Below are positions 28,081 to 39,290 of a stretch of DNA of 64,000 nucleotides, piece after piece; position 1 is the first letter of the stretch, and each line of letters begins with the position of its first letter. The DNA comes from Collinsella aerofaciens (lineage in GTDB: Bacteria; Actinomycetota; Coriobacteriia; Coriobacteriales; Coriobacteriaceae), in assembly GCF_019131995.1 (NCBI RefSeq), contig NZ_JAHONA010000009.1:1-64000 (forward strand). Reading direction: 5' to 3'. The translations under genes were made by a program, and so were the position numbers. Under the pieces are notes generated by a model. That model did not search any database. It was not told the origin of the DNA and saw only the letters and a list, made by a program, of their open reading frames with translations.

Positions 28081-28640
28081 ATCTGACCTTTGAGGGATTC
28101 TTAAAAGGCTATTGCCGAGAGCTATCCGGACAGCGGTCGCTGAGTTTTAGAAAATTGGTTGAGCAGGCGACGACGGATGCGCCGCGCGTGGCGGAGCCTC
28201 TGTTTTTGCTCGCTTTGGCGCAAGGAAAAGCCGAATACGTTCTGGGTTTATCCGAGGGCTCGTGGATGGAACGGGATTACCGAGACGTTTTATCCTTGTA
28301 CGGTCAAGCGGGTAGCATGGCGTCTCTATGCGCCAAAAGTGAGCTCCCAAATCGTTATGCCAACGTTTGGCGTGCGTATAGAGCGGTGAAGGAAAAGCCG
28401 GCGGCCGATAGAAGGGTGAACGCCCTGATGAGAAAGAAAACGCTGGAAGCATTGGAGGAATCGGGTGTAACGCGCTATGGCCTCTGCCGTGCTCTGCGCC
28501 TGAATAAAGGAAACGTATACGCATACTTGGCCGGCGATGACTCAAAGGTGAGCAGGAAAACGGCGCGCCGCATTATGGAATATGCGGAGGAGAGGGGCAC
28601 CCAAGAAGGGGCCGGGCGCCCGGTGTGTGTGGCGGGGTAA
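28077..28640 (+). CDS. Helix-turn-helix partner of the nucleotidyltransferase (possible antitoxin)
   Basis: 187 residues starting at a TTG that overlaps the upstream stop (TTGA), with AAGGAGG about eight bases before it; no better start exists in frame. The C-terminal 60 residues form a helix-turn-helix (VTRYGLCRALRLNKGNVYAYLAGDDSKVSRKTARRIMEYA), similar to XRE/antitoxin recognition helices. The N-terminal 110 residues are helical with no recognised family. The overlap and fixed order suggest equimolar production of two interacting proteins. Confidence 0.65.
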   Translation: MNLTFEGFLKGYCRELSGQRSLSFRKLVEQATTDAPRVAEPLFLLALAQGKAEYVLGLSEGSWMERDYRDVLSLYGQAGSMASLCAKSELPNRYANVWRAYRAVKEKPAADRRVNALMRKKTLEALEESGVTRYGLCRALRLNKGNVYAYLAGDDSKVSRKTARRIMEYAEERGTQEGAGRPVCVAG

Positions 28641-28691
28641 GATTGATCGCGGTTTTGATTGGTGCTCGATTGGGTTTGTTGGGCGGAGATT

Positions 28692-30047
28692 ATGTCTGCT
28701 ATTGATATTGTGCTTGTTGCGATCGCCTTGGTGGCGGTGGGGGTTGCTGCGGCTTGCGCCCTTCAGCTCAAGAGCCTGCGTGCCGAGTTGCGGGAGCGTG
28801 GCGACGGTGGCGCGGAAACGCTGGCAGCACTCGAGCAGGCCAACAACGCGCTCGATGCCCTGAACGTCGCGCTGGCCGAAACCCGCCGCACGGCCAATGC
28901 CATCGCGCAGCAGCAGACGACCGATGCGGCCGTGGAGCAGCAACGTTACCTGACCATCGCACGCGAGTTCTCGCAAGCTGGTGACCGGATGGATGACCTG
29001 CGCCGCGAGACGGCCCAACAGCTCGGCGCCAATCGCGAGGGCATCGAGCATCGCCTGGACAAGGTGCGCGAGACGGTCGATGCTCAGCTGGGCGCCATCC
29101 GCAAAGACAACAACGTGCAGCTCGATCAGATGCGCGCGACGGTGGACGAGAAGCTCTCCCGCACGCTCAACGACCGACTGTCGGCATCGTTTAAGCAGGT
29201 GAGCGACCAGCTCGAGGCCGTGTATAAGGGCCTGGGCGATATGCAATCTATCGCCACCGGCGTAGGCGACCTCAAGCGTGTGCTGGGCAATGTAAAAGCG
29301 CGCGGCATTTTGGGCGAGGTGCAGCTGGGTGCAATTCTGGCGGACATCCTTACACCCGACCAGTATCTGGAAAACGTCGCCACCAAGCCCGGTGCCTCGG
29401 AGCGCGTTGAGTTTGCCGTCAAGCTGCCGGTAGACGAGGGCGATCCCGTGCTGCTGCCGATCGATTCCAAATTCCCGGGCGACGCGTACGAGCATCTGAT
29501 CGACGCCCAGGAGTCGGGCGATGCGGAGGCCGTTGCCGCAGCGCGCAAGACGCTCGATATGATGGTGAAACGCGAGGCAAAGGACATCTGCGAAAAGTAC
29601 CTGAGTGTGCCGGCAACGACCAACTTTGGCATCATGTTCGTGCCGTTTGAAGGACTGTACGCCGAGGTCGTCAGCCGCCCCGGGCTTATCGAGACCCTGG
29701 GCCGCGACTATCACGTCAACGTAGCCGGTCCCAGCACCATGGCGGCCATCCTCAACAGTCTGCAGATGAGCTATCAGACGTTTAAGTTGCAAAAACGTAC
29801 CGACGACGTGCTGCGCGTGCTCTCCGCCGTCAAGGCCGAGCTGCCGCGCTATCAAAAGGCGCTGCGCCGCGCCCAGCAGCAGATCGAGACCGCGGGCAAA
29901 ACGGTCGAGGGCATCATCACCACGCGCACCAACGTCATGGAGCGCAAGCTCAAGGACATTGACGTGCTGGAAGATGCCGAGGAGGCCGACGCGATTTTGG
30001 GCTTGGAGTCCGCAGGCCTGCTCGCAGACCAAAAAGACGAGGACTAG
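28692..30047 (+). CDS. rmuC: DNA recombination protein RmuC
   Basis: 451 residues: an N-terminal membrane anchor (IDIVLVAIALVAVGVAAACAL), a coiled-coil region (about 30-180), and the RmuC nuclease-like domain (about 190-400; KARGILGEVQLGAILADIL; LPIDSKFPGDAYEHL). RmuC limits inversions at short inverted repeats and is a predicted restriction-endonuclease-fold protein. ATG 28692 follows GGGCGGAG; an in-frame ATG 33 bases upstream has none. Confidence 0.93.
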   Translation: MSAIDIVLVAIALVAVGVAAACALQLKSLRAELRERGDGGAETLAALEQANNALDALNVALAETRRTANAIAQQQTTDAAVEQQRYLTIAREFSQAGDRMDDLRRETAQQLGANREGIEHRLDKVRETVDAQLGAIRKDNNVQLDQMRATVDEKLSRTLNDRLSASFKQVSDQLEAVYKGLGDMQSIATGVGDLKRVLGNVKARGILGEVQLGAILADILTPDQYLENVATKPGASERVEFAVKLPVDEGDPVLLPIDSKFPGDAYEHLIDAQESGDAEAVAAARKTLDMMVKREAKDICEKYLSVPATTNFGIMFVPFEGLYAEVVSRPGLIETLGRDYHVNVAGPSTMAAILNSLQMSYQTFKLQKRTDDVLRVLSAVKAELPRYQKALRRAQQQIETAGKTVEGIITTRTNVMERKLKDIDVLEDAEEADAILGLESAGLLADQKDED

Positions 30048-30057
30048 TCGCAACGGA

Positions 30058-30098
30058 CGGTGGGGCACCGGCACAAACGCGGGCGCCCCACCGCTTTT
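30058..30098 (+). terminator. Terminator after rmuC
   Basis: CGGTGGGGC (30058-30066) pairs with GCCCCACCG (30085-30093), then CTTTT. Confidence 0.75.
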
Positions 30099-30173
30099 CG
30101 TATCGCACTTGTCTGAAGCGTGCTCCAATGTGCAACAATGGCGTTTCGCCCTATCAGACGCGAAAGGAAGCCC

Positions 30174-31976
<1,803 letters not shown>

Positions 31977-32039
31977 GCGTCTCGGACGTGGGACAATTGT
32001 GCCCATAAGTTTATTGTGCCGTTGAGCCGAGGAGTCGTT

Positions 32040-32705
32040 ATGCCACGCGAGACCAATGCCGCCAAGCGCGAGCGCGCCATCGAGGTGTGTGAGCGCCTCG
32101 ACCGTCGCTATGGCCCGGTCGAGTGCTTTTTGGACCACGAGAATCCCTTCCGCCTGCTGATCGCGGTGCTGCTCTCGGCACAAACGACCGATGCACAGGT
32201 CAACAAGGTGACGCCGCGGCTGTTTGCCCAGTGGCCCACGCCCGAGGCCATGGCGGGGGCGAGCGTGGCAGACGTGGCAGACACCATCAAGTCGCTTGGC
32301 TTCTACAAGAGCAAAGCCAAGCATGCCGTCGAGGCCGCGCAGATGATCGTCGCCGACTATGGCGGCGAGGTGCCGGCCGACATGAAGGAACTCGTGAAGC
32401 TGCCGGGCGTGGGGCGCAAGACGGCGAACATCGTGCTCAACGTGGGGTATGGCATCGTGGAGGGCATTGCGGTGGACACGCACGTCAACCGCATTGCGCA
32501 CCGCCTGATGCTGAGTCCCAAGACGCATACAAAGGAGCCGCTCAAGACCGAGCAGGATTTGCTCAAGATTTTGCCGCACGAGTATTGGGAGTCGGTCAAC
32601 CATCAGTGGATCACCTTCGGTCGCGAGATCTGCGACGCCCGCAAACCCAAGTGTGACGAGTGTCCGCTGGCAGATTTGTGCCCCAGCGTGCGCGTAGCGG
32701 GGTAG
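32040..32705 (+). CDS. nth: Endonuclease III
   Basis: 221 residues, a DNA glycosylase/AP lyase for oxidised pyrimidines. It has the helix-hairpin-helix KLPGVGRKTAN with the catalytic Lys, the catalytic Asp in AVDTHVNRIAHRL, and the complete 4Fe-4S motif CDARKPKCDECPLADLC (C-X6-C-X2-C-X5-C). ATG 32040 follows GAGGAG. A terminator lies before mfd. Confidence 0.96.
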   Translation: MPRETNAAKRERAIEVCERLDRRYGPVECFLDHENPFRLLIAVLLSAQTTDAQVNKVTPRLFAQWPTPEAMAGASVADVADTIKSLGFYKSKAKHAVEAAQMIVADYGGEVPADMKELVKLPGVGRKTANIVLNVGYGIVEGIAVDTHVNRIAHRLMLSPKTHTKEPLKTEQDLLKILPHEYWESVNHQWITFGREICDARKPKCDECPLADLCPSVRVAG

Positions 32706-32809
32706 GGCGGAACGCATCTTCGTCTGGCGTTTTTTGCGGGGCTGGGTTTGCCCTTGAGCCGGAGTCCTCTCCATGCGCTACCATGACAGACAATGTATTT
32801 GACGTACGA

Positions 32810-32837
32810 CCCGCCGAGCTTGCCCCGGCGGGCTTTT
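32810..32837 (+). terminator. Terminator between nth and mfd
   Basis: CCCGCCG (32810-32816) pairs with CGGCGGG (32826-32832), followed by CTTTT. Confidence 0.7.
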
Positions 32838-32862
32838 GGCGTTGCGATGCCGGAGGAACAGC

Positions 32863-35800
32863 ATGCTCATTCACCGTATAGCCGCGCAGCTCTACACTGC
32901 CGAGGCGCTGCAGACCGTCGAGGCCGGACTCGATGCCGGCGAGGACGTGACGCTGGCTGTGTCGCAGTCGGGCCGCACGCTTATGGCGGCCGCCCAGTTT
33001 GCGCGCCGTCCGCGCCCGACGGTCTACATTGTGAGCGGCGAGGATGCGGCCGATCGCGCCGCGCGCAGCCTTGCCGCCTATGTGGGCCTGGCGCACGTGT
33101 GCCGCTTTCCCGAGCGCAAGGACTATCCGTGGCGCGAGCAGGCGCCCGACGACGCCGTGGTGGCGCAGCGCTGCGAGGCTCTGGGGCGTATCGTGCGCGG
33201 GGACAACTGCATCATGGTTGCCTCGGCCCGTGCGCTGCTGCGCTGCGTGCCGCCGGTCGAGAGCCACTACTGGGAGTCCACTACTTTTGCGGTGGGCGAG
33301 GAGATTCCCTTTGACGAGGTGCCGCAGCGCCTGGTGGGCATGGGCTACACCAATGCCAGTGCCGCTGATGCGCCCGGTCTGTTCCGCGTTCACGGCGACA
33401 CCGTCGAGGTGTTCCCTGCACAGGAAAAGGCACCCGTGCGCATTGAGTTCTTTGGCGACGAGATTGACCGCATCCGCCGCATGGTGAGCTCAACGGGGCA
33501 GACCATCGGCAATGAGGACAGTATCGAGATCTTCCCCTGTCGCGAGCTGGCGCTCACCGACGAGGCTGTCCACAACATGCATGTGGCGCTCTACCGCGCC
33601 AGCCAGGACGACAGCAAGTTGGCGGCGCTGCTCGAGATGGTGGACGCGCGCATCGTCACGCCCGAGCTCGACCGCTTTTTGTCGGTGATGTACGGCCAGA
33701 CTGTGAGCCCGCTGTCGCATGTGAGCGGCAAGGCGCTCGTGGTCCTGTCCGAGCCACGCTCGCTGTTCGACGACTGCCTGCGCGCCTACGAGGATATCGA
33801 GGCCCGTGCCGGCGAGGCGGGAGTCGACCGTCTGGACGGCTTGTACGTGCGTGCCCAGCAGCTTGACTTTGGTGCTCAGCAACGCCTGAACTACGTGAGC
33901 CTGATTCGTGCCGGCGGTGCGGTTACGGCGGAGCTCAAGATTGAGCAGCCGGCTATCGCGGGTTCGGACAATCGCTTTATGACGCGCATTCAGGAAGTCG
34001 TGGGCAAGCGCTACGCCTGCGTGTTTGCCATCCCCGACCGCGGTGCGCGCGAGTCGATGGAGCTCACCTTTGGCGATGAGGGCATTACCTTTGAGGAGTC
34101 GTTGACGGCCGCTCCCGAAAACGCGGGCGCTATCGGCGACCGCGTGCGCGTGGCGGCGGCGGATTCTGCCGACCGTGCTGTCCGCCAGGATGCTCATGCT
34201 GCAATTCGCGAGCGTAAGGCCGACGCGCTCAACGCCCGCTCGCTCGAGGCGGGCGCCGCGCAGGCTGCCGCCGGCGCCGCCGTGCCCACCATCTCGCGTG
34301 GACGCGTGACCTTTGTCGATGCCGCCTTGCCGCAGGGCGTGGTGGTGCCCGATGCCAACCTGGCCGTGTTCTCGATTGCCGACCTCAACGCCCGCATGGA
34401 CGCCAACCGCGCGCGCAGCCGCCGCAAGGTGGACATTACGCAGATCACGTTCCCGTTTAAGCCGGGCGACTACGTGGTGCACGCCACTCACGGCATCGCG
34501 CTCTTTAGCGAGATCGCGCGCCAGGAAGTGGGCGGCAAGGAGCGCGACTACTTTTTGCTGGAATATGCCGACGGCGACAAGCTCTACGTGCCGCTGGAGC
34601 AGGTTGACCGCATCACGCGCTATGTCGGTCCCGACGGCGATAAACCGCGCTTGACCAGGCTCAACACCGCCGACTGGACGCGTGCCACCAACAAGGCGCG
34701 CAAGAACGCCAAAAAGCTGGCGTTTGACCTGGTCGATCTGTATACGCGCCGCTCGTCGATTACCGGTATCGCCTGCCCGCCCGACACGCCCGAGCAGATC
34801 GAGATGGAGGAGAGCTTCCCTTACGACGAGACGCGCGACCAGTTGGAGGCCATCGCCGACATTAAGGCCGACATGGAGGCGCCCAAGCCCATGGACCGCC
34901 TGCTGTGCGGCGACGTGGGCTTTGGCAAGACCGAGGTCGCCCTGCGCGCGGCGTTTAAGTGCGTGGACTCCGGCCGTCAGGTCATGGTGCTTTGCCCCAC
35001 GACCATTTTGGCCCAGCAGCACTACGAGACGTTCTTTGAGCGCTTTGCCCCGTTTGGCCTCGAGGTCGAGGTACTCAGTCGCTTCCGTACGCCGGCGCAG
35101 CAAAAGCGTGCACTCAAGGCGTTTGCCGAGGGCACAATCGACGTGCTGATCGGCACGCACCGCCTGCTTTCGGCCGATGTGAACCCCAAGAACCTGGGCC
35201 TGGTGATTATTGACGAAGAGCAACGCTTTGGCGTGCAGCACAAGGAGCAGCTCAAGAACCTGCGCGAGCAGATCGACGTGCTCACGCTTTCGGCAACGCC
35301 GATTCCGCGAACCATGCAGATGGCCACGAGCGGCGTGCGCGATATGAGCCTGATCACCACGCCGCCCACCGGACGTCGCCCCGTGATCGTGCATGTGGGG
35401 GAGTACGACCCCGACGTGGTGAGCGCGGCGATTCGCCTGGAGGTGGGCCGCGGCGGCCAGGTGTATTACGTGTCCAACCGCGTCAAGACCATCGACGACG
35501 CCGTGGCACGCGTGCACGAGGCCGCGCCCGAGGCGCGCGTGGGGGTGGCGCACGGCAAGATGAGCCCGCGCGAGGTCGAGGACGTGATGATCGAGTTCGC
35601 GACCAAAAAGATCGACGTGCTCATCGCCACGACCATCGTGGAGAGCGGCATCGACAACGCGACCGCCAACACGCTGATCATCGAGGATTCGCAGCGCCTG
35701 GGTCTGGCGCAGCTTTACCAGCTCAAGGGCCGTGTGGGTCGCTCTGCCACGCAGGCCTACGCGTACTTTATGTTCCCGGGCGAGCTGCCTCTCACCGAGG

Positions 35801-36495
35801 AGGCGACGGCGCGCCTGACCGCACTTTCCGAGTTCCAGGACCTGGGCAGCGGCATGCGCATCGCCATGCGCGACCTGGAGATCCGTGGTGCCGGCTCGCT
35901 TATGGGCGCCGAGCAGCACGGCAACCTGTCGAGCGTGGGCTTTGACCTGTTTACGCAGATGCTGGGACAGGCCGTGGCCGAGGCGCGCGGCGATGACGAT
36001 GCCGGCGTGGAGGCGGCGAGCGTGGGTATTAACCTGCCGGCCGACTACTTCTTGTCCGAGGAGTACCTGCCGGCGGTGGATCAGCGCGTGCTCGTGTACC
36101 GTAAGCTTGCAGCGGCCGAGGACCTGGAGAGCATCGATGAGGTGCAGGAGGAGACCGAGGCTGCGCATGGCGAGCTGCCGCTGGCGGGACTCAACCTGTT
36201 CAATCGCGCACGAATCCGCATTCGCGGCGAGCGCCTGGGGCTCGAGAGCGTCACGCTCAGTGGCGGTCGCATCACGTTTTTGGGCGTCGACGTGCCCAAG
36301 AAGGTGGCTTTTGAGCTTAAGACCCGCTATGGCGCGGTGAACTTCCCCAAGAGCCGCAAGCTGTCGGTACCCTACAAGGCAGGCGCCGGTGCGGGCAGCG
36401 GCCTGGGTCGCGGTCTCGACGCCAACGACGGCACCGGCCCGGTGGCCGCGGCGCTCATGCTGCTGCAGCAGTTGGGTGCGAGCGATGATGATTAG
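32863..36495 (+). CDS. mfd: Transcription-repair coupling factor Mfd
   Basis: 1210 residues, full length for Mfd. In order: UvrB-homology region (about 1-350) that recruits UvrA, RNA-polymerase-interacting CarD-like domain (PFKPGDYVVHATHGIALF, near 540), SF2 translocase with LLCGDVGFGKTEVAL and IIDEEQRFGV, the helicase C-terminal lobe (GRVGRSATQAYAYF), and the TRCF domain. It removes stalled RNA polymerase and hands the lesion to excision repair. ATG 32863 follows CGGAGGAAC. Confidence 0.97.
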   Translation: MLIHRIAAQLYTAEALQTVEAGLDAGEDVTLAVSQSGRTLMAAAQFARRPRPTVYIVSGEDAADRAARSLAAYVGLAHVCRFPERKDYPWREQAPDDAVVAQRCEALGRIVRGDNCIMVASARALLRCVPPVESHYWESTTFAVGEEIPFDEVPQRLVGMGYTNASAADAPGLFRVHGDTVEVFPAQEKAPVRIEFFGDEIDRIRRMVSSTGQTIGNEDSIEIFPCRELALTDEAVHNMHVALYRASQDDSKLAALLEMVDARIVTPELDRFLSVMYGQTVSPLSHVSGKALVVLSEPRSLFDDCLRAYEDIEARAGEAGVDRLDGLYVRAQQLDFGAQQRLNYVSLIRAGGAVTAELKIEQPAIAGSDNRFMTRIQEVVGKRYACVFAIPDRGARESMELTFGDEGITFEESLTAAPENAGAIGDRVRVAAADSADRAVRQDAHAAIRERKADALNARSLEAGAAQAAAGAAVPTISRGRVTFVDAALPQGVVVPDANLAVFSIADLNARMDANRARSRRKVDITQITFPFKPGDYVVHATHGIALFSEIARQEVGGKERDYFLLEYADGDKLYVPLEQVDRITRYVGPDGDKPRLTRLNTADWTRATNKARKNAKKLAFDLVDLYTRRSSITGIACPPDTPEQIEMEESFPYDETRDQLEAIADIKADMEAPKPMDRLLCGDVGFGKTEVALRAAFKCVDSGRQVMVLCPTTILAQQHYETFFERFAPFGLEVEVLSRFRTPAQQKRALKAFAEGTIDVLIGTHRLLSADVNPKNLGLVIIDEEQRFGVQHKEQLKNLREQIDVLTLSATPIPRTMQMATSGVRDMSLITTPPTGRRPVIVHVGEYDPDVVSAAIRLEVGRGGQVYYVSNRVKTIDDAVARVHEAAPEARVGVAHGKMSPREVEDVMIEFATKKIDVLIATTIVESGIDNATANTLIIEDSQRLGLAQLYQLKGRVGRSATQAYAYFMFPGELPLTEEATARLTALSEFQDLGSGMRIAMRDLEIRGAGSLMGAEQHGNLSSVGFDLFTQMLGQAVAEARGDDDAGVEAASVGINLPADYFLSEEYLPAVDQRVLVYRKLAAAEDLESIDEVQEETEAAHGELPLAGLNLFNRARIRIRGERLGLESVTLSGGRITFLGVDVPKKVAFELKTRYGAVNFPKSRKLSVPYKAGAGAGSGLGRGLDANDGTGPVAAALMLLQQLGASDDD

Positions 36496-36505
36496 CAAGT
36501 AAGTC

Positions 36506-36612
36506 GGTGGGACAAAGTTATCAGTAGTTCTTTGTCCCAGGTACGAAAGCCGCATCAAGCTCGTTGCCGCAGGCGACCCTGGGACAAAAACTACTGATAT
36601 CTTTGTCCCACC
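36506..36612. repeat. Inverted-repeat element between mfd and the PAP2 gene
   Basis: GGTGGGACAAAG...ATCAGTAGTT...TTTGTCCCAGG on the left is mirrored by CCTGGGACAAAAACTACTGA then ...CTTTGTCCCACC on the right. The whole is 107 bp, with two nested GGGACAAA words in each arm. Confidence 0.85.
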
Positions 36613-36651
36613 ACGTTGCTGGTTGGCCCTCCACCCGACCGAAAGGAAAGC

Positions 36652-37515
36652 ATGTTCGGATACATCTATAAGAAAGATGTCGCCATTATCGCGGTTGTCC
36701 TGTGTCTTTGTCTGGGCGTGGGCAGTTTCTTCGATTATCAGATCTCGAGCGCGCTGTTCAACATCGGCAGCATGTACGGCCGCTTTATCGAGGCCGCTGG
36801 CGAGTTGCCGTTTGAGCTGACGGCGAGCATCGCGGGCGTTATGCTCGTGCGCGCGGTGCGTCCCGACTCCAGGGGCAGCAAATGGCTTGCCGCGCTCGGC
36901 ATCCTCGTCAACGTTGGCCTGACCGGCTACGAGATCGTTTCGTCCCTGAGGGTTGGCGGTAAACTCATTGCGGCTCAGTTGGTGCTGACGTTTGTGCTGG
37001 TCATCGCTGCCAACCTTATCGTCTATCGCCTCACGCGCACGACCGAGCCCGACGAACTCACGCGCTGGGCGTTGATGGTGCTTGCCGTGTGGATCGCTCA
37101 GGCCATCATCCTCAACGTGATCGTCAAGCCACTGTGGTCGCGCCCGCGCATGCGCGTGATCGAGGTCACGCCGGGGCTCAATTTTCAGCCGTGGTGGGTG
37201 ATCGGCAATCCCGACAAGTGGACCTATATCGCCGCCGGCGTGATCAAGGACGGGTTCAAGTCGTTTGCGAGCGGACACACGGCGCATGCGGCGATCGGCC
37301 TTATGCTCGCCGGGCTTCCCGCGGCAGCCTTTAAGGAAAAACCGTCGCGTCGCCGCGTGATTTTTTGGGCGGCGGCTGTGATCGCGGCGCTCGTCGCCTT
37401 TGGGCGCATCGTGATAGGTGCGCACTTTTTGAGTGACGTGAGCTGCGGTTTTGCCCTGGTACTGGCACTTGAGTGCCTTGCCGCGCGCATTGCCTATCCC
37501 AACGGCGTACAATAG
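36652..37515 (+). CDS. PAP2-family membrane phosphatase
   Basis: 287 residues with about six to seven hydrophobic segments. The three phosphatase motifs are present: KPLWSRPRMR (K-X6-RP type), FASGHTAHA (SGH) and GRIVIGAHFLSDV (R-X5-H-X3-D). Family members dephosphorylate lipid phosphates such as phosphatidate or undecaprenyl pyrophosphate. ATG 36652 follows GAAAGGAAAG; an in-frame ATG 36 bases upstream lacks a site. Confidence 0.88.
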   Translation: MFGYIYKKDVAIIAVVLCLCLGVGSFFDYQISSALFNIGSMYGRFIEAAGELPFELTASIAGVMLVRAVRPDSRGSKWLAALGILVNVGLTGYEIVSSLRVGGKLIAAQLVLTFVLVIAANLIVYRLTRTTEPDELTRWALMVLAVWIAQAIILNVIVKPLWSRPRMRVIEVTPGLNFQPWWVIGNPDKWTYIAAGVIKDGFKSFASGHTAHAAIGLMLAGLPAAAFKEKPSRRRVIFWAAAVIAALVAFGRIVIGAHFLSDVSCGFALVLALECLAARIAYPNGVQ

Positions 37516-37560
37516 CTCCGTTTGAATCATCTGGCCGATACCCGGTAAGAGAGGATTGCC

Positions 37561-38586
37561 ATGCTCGCGTTTAACAACGATTATTCCCACGGCGCACATC
37601 CGGCAGTGCTGCAGGCGCTCGTCGACACCAATATGGAGCCGCAGCCCGGCTACGGTACCGATGCGCACACCGAGCGCGCCAAGCAACTTATTCGCGAGGC
37701 CTGCCAGGCCCCTGATGCCGACGTGTTTTTTCTGGTGGGCGGCACGCAGGCCAACGCGACGGTGATCGACATGCTGCTTGCGCCCTACGAGGGCGTCGTT
37801 GCTGCTGAGACTGGCCACGTCGCCTGTCACGAGGCGGGCGCTATCGAGTTTGGCGGCCACAAGGTGCTCACCATCCCCGGCTACGAGGGCAAGATGCACG
37901 CCGAGGACCTCGAGAACTATATCCAGGTGTTCTACGAAAACGAGAGCTACGAGCACACGGTGTTCCCGGGTGCCGTGTATGTGAGCCTATCGACCGAGTA
38001 CGGCACGCTGTACTCCAAGGCCGAGCTCGCGGCGATTCACGCGGTGTGCCAGAAGCGCGAGATTCCGCTGTTTGTGGACGGTGCTCGCCTGGCCTATGCG
38101 CTGGCGGCCGATGAGTGCGACATTACCCTGCCCGAGCTGGCGCAGCTGTGTGACGTGTTCTACATCGGCGGCACCAAGTGTGGTGCGCTCTGCGGCGAGG
38201 CTGTGGTGTTCTGTGGCATGCACGCCCCGGCGCACCCCATTCCGCGTATTAAGCAGCATGGCGCACTGCTCGCCAAGGGCCGCCTGATGGGTGTGCAGTT
38301 CGAGGCTCTTTTTACCGATGGCCTGTATTTTGAGATTGGTCGCCAGGCGATTGAGACCGCTCAGGCGCTTCGTCGTGTGCTGCACGAGCGCGGCTACCAG
38401 TTCTTCTTGGAGACGCCCACGAACCAGCAGTTCGTGATTCTGCCCAACGAGGATATGGCCCGCATTCGCGAGCATGCGGCGATCGAGTACTGGGAAAAGT
38501 ACGACGATACTCATACGGTAGTGCGCTTTTGCACCAGCTGGGCCACGACGCAGGAGGACATCGACGCGCTGGCGGCTGTCCTGTAG
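37561..38586 (+). CDS. Low-specificity L-threonine aldolase family PLP enzyme
   Basis: 341 residues of the beta-eliminating lyase/threonine aldolase family, which splits L-threonine or L-allo-threonine to glycine and acetaldehyde. FFLVGGTQANATV lies in the PLP phosphate-binding region, FVDGARLAYAL contains the conserved Asp and Arg, and the PLP Lys is in YIGGTKCGAL (Lys206). ATG follows AGAGAGGA. A strong terminator follows. Confidence 0.9.
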   Translation: MLAFNNDYSHGAHPAVLQALVDTNMEPQPGYGTDAHTERAKQLIREACQAPDADVFFLVGGTQANATVIDMLLAPYEGVVAAETGHVACHEAGAIEFGGHKVLTIPGYEGKMHAEDLENYIQVFYENESYEHTVFPGAVYVSLSTEYGTLYSKAELAAIHAVCQKREIPLFVDGARLAYALAADECDITLPELAQLCDVFYIGGTKCGALCGEAVVFCGMHAPAHPIPRIKQHGALLAKGRLMGVQFEALFTDGLYFEIGRQAIETAQALRRVLHERGYQFFLETPTNQQFVILPNEDMARIREHAAIEYWEKYDDTHTVVRFCTSWATTQEDIDALAAVL

Positions 38587-38604
38587 CCTGATGTAATGAC
38601 GAGG

Positions 38605-38647
38605 GGCCGCCCTGCGCTGGGTTTGGCGCAGGGCGGCCTTTGCTTTT
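38605..38647 (+). terminator. Terminator after the threonine aldolase gene
   Basis: 13-bp perfect stem GGCCGCCCTGCGC / GCGCAGGGCGGCC (38605-38617 and 38626-38638) followed by TTTGCTTTT. Confidence 0.85.
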
Positions 38648-38663
38648 GGGGGAGAAGAGTTGT

Positions 38664-39245
38664 ATGACCGAGATGTCCGAGCCGACGATTCGCCTGGCGA
38701 CGCCCGAAGACGCGCCGGCGTTGCTTGCCATCTATGAGCCATATGTGCGCCAGACGGCGATTACCTGCGAATACGAGGTGCCGAGCGTTGAGGAGTTCGC
38801 CGGGCGCATCGAGCGTACGCTCAAGCGCTATCCGTACCTGGTGATGGAGCTGGACGGGCGTCCGATAGGCTATGCCTATGTGAGTCCGCTCAACAGCCGC
38901 GAGGCATACGACTGGTCGGTCGAGACGTCGATCTACCTGGCACGCGATGTGCGCCATGGCGGGCTGGGTCGCAAGTTGCACGATACGCTCAAGCAATGCC
39001 TGATTGCGATGGGCATCACCAACATGTGCGCGCTCATTGCCGTGCCGCACGATAAGGACGACGAGTATCTGACGCACAACAGCCAGGATTTCCATGCCCA
39101 TATGGGATATCGCCTGGTGGGTGCCTTCGACCGCTGCGCCCAAAAGTTCGGCCGCTGGTACGACATGTGTTGGATGGAGCTGGTCCTAGCCGAGCGCACG
39201 CCCAACCAGCCCAAGCCAACCTGGTTCCCCGACCTCCTCGCCTAA
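38664..39245 (+). CDS. GNAT N-acetyltransferase, phosphinothricin acetyltransferase-like
   Basis: 193 residues of the GNAT fold: IRLATPEDAPALLAIYEPYV at the N terminus, GYAYVSPLNSREAYDWSVE, and the acetyl-CoA loop region RHGGLGRKLHDTL. The similarity is to PAT/Bar-like acetyltransferases, which act on amino-acid-like amines. The true substrate is unknown. The ATG at 38664 has GGAGAAGAG upstream. It converges with the GntR gene. Confidence 0.85.
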   Translation: MTEMSEPTIRLATPEDAPALLAIYEPYVRQTAITCEYEVPSVEEFAGRIERTLKRYPYLVMELDGRPIGYAYVSPLNSREAYDWSVETSIYLARDVRHGGLGRKLHDTLKQCLIAMGITNMCALIAVPHDKDDEYLTHNSQDFHAHMGYRLVGAFDRCAQKFGRWYDMCWMELVLAERTPNQPKPTWFPDLLA

Positions 39246-39246
39246 A

Positions 39247-39286
39247 ACCACCACGAAGGTGCCTGTCCCCTTTGTGGTGGTTTTGG
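39247..39286. repeat. CCACCAC...GTGGTGG palindrome shared with 59440
   Basis: AAACCACCAC and GTGGTGGTTT flank AAGGTGCCTGTCCCCTTT between convergent genes, so it can serve as a two-way terminator. A near-identical copy lies at 59438-59475 after the M16 peptidase gene. Confidence 0.75.
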
Positions 39287-39290
39287 CAGG

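Noticed and set aside
33490..37956. Very long minus-strand open frame opposite mfd, PAP2 and threonine aldolase genes
   Set aside because: It mirrors the codon bias of three clear plus-strand genes, has low-complexity translation and no domain. It is a shadow frame of G+C-rich DNA.
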